Of a stretch of 8,145 nt of DNA, positions 6,109 to 8,145 are shown piece by piece. Location of the stretch: contig WFSL01000031.1 in NCBI GenBank assembly GCA_015486015.1, positions 1 through 8,145 on the forward strand, read 5' to 3'. This DNA comes from Aquificota bacterium (GTDB lineage Bacteria > Thermosulfidibacterota > Thermosulfidibacteria > Thermosulfidibacterales > B14-G1). Under the pieces are notes generated by a model. The model was not told where the DNA came from and did not search any database. It worked only from the letters and a program-made list of their open reading frames with translations. The position numbers and the translations under genes are program-made. The first letter of the stretch is position 1. Each line of letters opens with the position of its first letter.

Positions 6109-7244
6109 ACCAACACCCCTTTTACATAGGCCTCTATCTGCTGGGCCCTTTTATCCCAGGTGAAATCCTGGGCCTTTTGGTAACCCACCTCCCTGAGCTG
6201 CTCCTGGAGAGAGAGATCCCTTAAGAGGTACTCTACCTTTCCCCGATCCACCCCCGGATCCCCTGTCAAAATCACCTCCTCTCCCAGGATGCCTTTCGCC
6301 CATCTGAGGGAAGGCAAGTCCATAACCATAGGAACCACACCGTGGCCCATGTACTCGTAAAGCTTAATGGGAGAAGTCATGATTTTGGTCTCTGTATAGA
6401 CGGGAGAGAGAGGAACCAAGCCCACCTGGCTCCTCAAAAGAAAAGATGGGACCTCGGCGGGTATCTGAAATCCATGGAAAACTACCCTGTCCAGCACACC
6501 CAGATTGGCAGCCAAGGTCCTGAGCCTCTCTACATCTCCGGGCCTGTTCCCTCCCAAAACATGGAGGCGGGGAAGGCGAGAGCCCTTAACCAATTCCAAG
6601 CAGTAGTCCACCCCCTTCCAGGGGTAGAGCTGCCCCGAATAGAGAAGGGCTATGTCCCTGAGTCTTTCGGAATAACGGACCCAGGTACCATTGGGGATGA
6701 CCGTGACTTTCCCTCTCTTTCCCCACTTCTCTTCCACCAGCTCCCTGGTGCCCTGGGAGTTGAAAATCACACCTGTGGCCATCTCCAGGGCCTCCCTTTC
6801 CATGGCCTCGTCTATGGAGGCCTTCTTCTCCTTCCTCTCTCGACAAACCAAGGAGGAGATCCAGTGGACCTCGTAGAAGATAGGGACCTCTTGCCCCAGT
6901 ATCTTTCTGAGGAGCAATAGCATGTAGGGCTGACGCACGTAATGGATCCATCCCTTCTCTGGCGGAAACCTTTGAAGCAGGGGCTTGATCCTCCTGGTTG
7001 TCTTCCACAAGGACCACTTGCTCCTCAAACAATCACCCCTTACGTGGTGCTCTATAACGGTAAGATTGCTTAAAGGTTTCAGGCCATAATAATCGAAGAG
7101 ATCCTTAATGGTCCCCTCCAGTCTATCCACCCATAACACCACTTGGTGGTTCCTGTTGGCCAGGGCCCAGCAAGTATTAACCACCTGAATAGAAAAGGCC
7201 TTCTTGTTAGGGAAAGTGGCCCTGTAGATATAGAGTATCTTCAT
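6105..7244 (-). CDS. GT4-like glycosyltransferase (GT-B fold, SPIKLYEY type)
   Basis: Predicted cytosolic glycosyltransferase of 379 residues. N-terminal domain: ILYIYRATFPNKKAFSIQVV (residues 3-22), RQPYMLLLLRKIL (104-116) and PIFYEVHWISS (121-131). It is followed by GVIFNSQGTRELVEEKWG (158-175) and VTVIPNGTW (180-188), the usual end of the first Rossmann fold. Donor domain: LLYSGQLYPWKGVDYCLELV (200-219), VVFHGFQIPAEVPSFL (254-269) and SPIKLYEYMGHGVVPMVMDLPS (291-312). Glu297 is the conserved second glutamate; the position eight residues before it is Met289, so the classical EX7E is not kept, as in many SPxKLxEY-type enzymes. A KAQDFTWDKRAQQIEAY tail closes the fold. The ATG start follows the nucleotidyltransferase stop by six bases, with AAGGTAA upstream formed partly by that stop. 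Its N-terminus is similar to the glycosyltransferase at 2913-3947. The sugar transferred is unknown. Confidence 0.9.
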   Translation of the reverse strand: MKILYIYRATFPNKKAFSIQVVNTCWALANRNHQVVLWVDRLEGTIKDLFDYYGLKPLSNLTVIEHHVRGDCLRSKWSLWKTTRRIKPLLQRFPPEKGWIHYVRQPYMLLLLRKILGQEVPIFYEVHWISSLVCRERKEKKASIDEAMEREALEMATGVIFNSQGTRELVEEKWGKRGKVTVIPNGTWVRYSERLRDIALLYSGQLYPWKGVDYCLELVKGSRLPRLHVLGGNRPGDVERLRTLAANLGVLDRVVFHGFQIPAEVPSFLLRSQVGLVPLSPVYTETKIMTSPIKLYEYMGHGVVPMVMDLPSLRWAKGILGEEVILTGDPGVDRGKVEYLLRDLSLQEQLREVGYQKAQDFTWDKRAQQIEAYVKGVLV

Positions 7245-7250
7245 CTGATA

Positions 7251-7973
7251 TTACCTTAGGCTTGGGTATATCTCTTTCTGGGCCCGCTCCAGGTCCTGGG
7301 GAAAGTCTATCTCTATCCACGGAAGACCTTTGACGTCTACAGCGTAAATAGGATGAAGGGGCAGCATCTCCCTAAAGGCCGCAGGGATCCAGCTATTGAC
7401 CTCCCCCTTGGCCACCATGGCTCTCACCACTTCTATGAGAACAGCCAAGGCCTTTCCCCTGAAGAGGACCACCCCCAGATTCTCTCCATGGGCCTCCTCT
7501 GCGGATAGATCTTTGCGGATATCCACTACCCTGGATCCCTCAAGGGCCACTTTCATGGTCTCATCATCCAGAACAGCCCCAGTATCCATGGCCAGGACTC
7601 CAGGGTAGTCAGAGTTCAAGAGTCGACCTATCACCTCCTTAGGGAAGAGCACATCTCCGTTAATGATGAGTACAGCCTCATCCAAGAGATCCAAGGTCAG
7701 ATAGAAAGAGTAAATGGAGTTGGTCCTATCGTACACCTTATTCACTATATAAGAGACCCTGTCCCTCAAGAGGGCCTCTATCCTTTCCCTGCCGTGGCCC
7801 ACCACCACCATGATCTCCTTTACCCCCACCTCTTCCAGGAGCCCCACCTGATACTCCAGAATGGTCAGGCCTGTGGATCCATCAAGGGGTAACAGGGTCT
7901 TGGGTATCTCCCGGGTGAGGGGTAGAAGCCTCCTCCCCTGCCCTGCTGCCAGTATCACCGCCTGGAGACTCAT
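7251..7973 (-). CDS. Sugar/polyol-phosphate nucleotidyltransferase (COG1213; LicC/IPCT-like)
   Basis: Predicted nucleotidyltransferase of 240 residues that activates a phosphorylated small molecule with an NTP, probably CTP, for use in glycan or polymer synthesis. The nucleotide-binding signature LAAGQGRRLLPLT (residues 8-20) with IPKTLLPL (23-30, Lys25) opens the protein. TNSIYSFYLTLDLL (84-97), INGDVLF (104-110; metal-binding Asp107), DDETMKVALEG (136-146), HGENLGVVLF (162-171) and GLPWIEIDFPQDLERA (216-231; metal-binding Asp223 region) follow. The TNSIYS and WIEID pair is typical of the phosphocholine/inositol-phosphate cytidylyltransferase-like group rather than RmlA. No second domain (for example a CDP-alcohol phosphotransferase) is fused. 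The ATG is preceded by AAGGAGAGG with an 8-nt spacer. It lies 18 bases after a probable glycerophosphotransferase-like gene, which fits a CDP-linked pathway. The true substrate is not determinable here. Confidence 0.88.
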   Translation of the reverse strand: MSLQAVILAAGQGRRLLPLTREIPKTLLPLDGSTGLTILEYQVGLLEEVGVKEIMVVVGHGRERIEALLRDRVSYIVNKVYDRTNSIYSFYLTLDLLDEAVLIINGDVLFPKEVIGRLLNSDYPGVLAMDTGAVLDDETMKVALEGSRVVDIRKDLSAEEAHGENLGVVLFRGKALAVLIEVVRAMVAKGEVNSWIPAAFREMLPLHPIYAVDVKGLPWIEIDFPQDLERAQKEIYPSLR

Positions 7974-7981
7974 GAAATGGT

Positions 7982-7990
7982 CCTCTCCTT
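7982..7990 (-). promoter_or_regulatory. Shine-Dalgarno site AAGGAGAGG of the nucleotidyltransferase gene
   Basis: On the minus strand AAGGAGAGG precedes the ATG at 7973 with the 8-base spacer ACCATTTC. It begins two bases after the upstream gene's stop codon and supports this start over internal candidates. Confidence 0.7.
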
Positions 7991-7991
7991 C

Positions 7992-8145
7992 CTATTCATC
8001 AAGAAGCCCCCTTATCACATCTACGGCCTTCTGGGTAGCCTGGCCGGGGTTATAGAAGAGGTGGGAGGCCATCCTCTGCCTCACCTCTGAATAGGCCTTG
8101 GGCTGGTCCAGGGCCTCCATGAGGGCCTTTTTCAAATGGATCTGC
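7992..8145 (-). CDS. C-terminal tail of a probable CDP-glycerol glycerophosphotransferase-like protein (5' part outside window)
   Basis: An open frame enters from the window's right edge and ends at TAG (7992-7994), giving about 51 residues. It begins QIHLKKALMEALDQPKAY and ends FYNPGQATQKAVDVIRGLL then DE. The FYNPGQATQKAV-type ending, with a small glycine/alanine/threonine turn followed by an amphipathic helix, resembles the C-terminus of the TagB/TagF-type CDP-glycerol glycerophosphotransferase family, whose members often end in an F-x-x-x-D-G-x-A-x-x-R-x-x-x-x-I pattern. The catalytic part is not in view, so the name rests on a short tail and on the neighbouring cytidylyltransferase-like gene. 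The frame is real on grounds of codon style and of its spacing, 18 bases ahead of a well-formed ribosome-binding site and start. Alternatives include another GT-B-fold transferase or epimerase. Confidence 0.55.
   Translation of the reverse strand, partial: QIHLKKALMEALDQPKAYSEVRQRMASHLFYNPGQATQKAVDVIRGLLDE

Noticed and set aside
6342-6920. 192-codon plus-strand open frame opposite a glycosyltransferase gene
   Set aside because: It is a shadow of the GT4-like coding sequence; the translation shows no family features and no ribosome-binding site stands out.
7974-7991. Promoter for the nucleotidyltransferase and following genes
   Set aside because: The gap is only 18 bases and is mostly ribosome-binding site; no -35/-10 pair is seen, so transcription most likely comes from beyond the right edge.

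Overview
The window looks like a bacterial chromosome segment of moderately high GC. Hand counts on sample lines give about 57% over most of it. AGG is heavily used for arginine, and GTG/TTG starts are common. The gene content (a DXS-type isoprenoid enzyme, a MidA/NDUFAF7-type methyltransferase, CDP-polyol-type polymer genes) and the codon style suggest a Gram-negative anaerobe or thermophile, possibly Desulfobacterota-like. That placement is an impression, not a demonstration.

Layout. Two gene strings converge on a 140-bp palindromic element. On the + strand (1-2788) are the 3' part of dxs, a metallo-beta-lactamase-fold hydrolase with a TTG start, and a MidA/NDUFAF7-family methyltransferase. 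These are packed with a 3-nt gap and then a 14-nt overlap, so they are probably one operon. On the - strand (8145 down to 2913) are six genes, read in transcription order: the tail of a probable CDP-glycerol glycerophosphotransferase-like protein, a COG1213-type (LicC/IPCT-like) nucleotidyltransferase, a GT4-like glycosyltransferase, a radical SAM protein with a SPASM/Twitch-like C-terminus, a canonical GT4 glycosyltransferase, and a shorter, divergent GT4-like protein. The last three junctions are 4-nt overlaps (GTGA, TTGA, TTGA), so this is almost certainly one translationally coupled operon. There is no gene-free stretch over 300 bases; the longest non-coding gap is the 124 bp between the convergent genes.

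How the genes may work together. Right to left, the - strand operon reads as a surface-glycan or polyol-phosphate polymer cluster. A CDP-activated precursor is made by the nucleotidyltransferase, polymer transfer is suggested by the partial gene, sugars are added by three glycosyltransferases, and a radical SAM enzyme may modify a sugar, cyclitol or other precursor. The substrates are unknown. The + strand genes are housekeeping and appear unrelated.

Most notable structure. The element at 2788-2927 has 29-bp near-perfect inverted arms beginning GGGGTCAGGTCTTGAATTTG, with a second nested stem inside. It resembles a REPIN/MITE-type palindromic repeat of the kind mobilised by RAYT/IS200-like transposases. 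The stop codons of both convergent genes lie in, or are completed by, its arms. Next to it, the last two - strand glycosyltransferase regions drop to about 39% GC, and the change falls inside one glycosyltransferase gene near the linker between its two GT-B domains. This suggests the locus has been remodelled by recombination. I do not see a clear new defence or mobile system; the best leads are the element, the mosaic glycosyltransferase and the radical SAM enzyme of unknown substrate.
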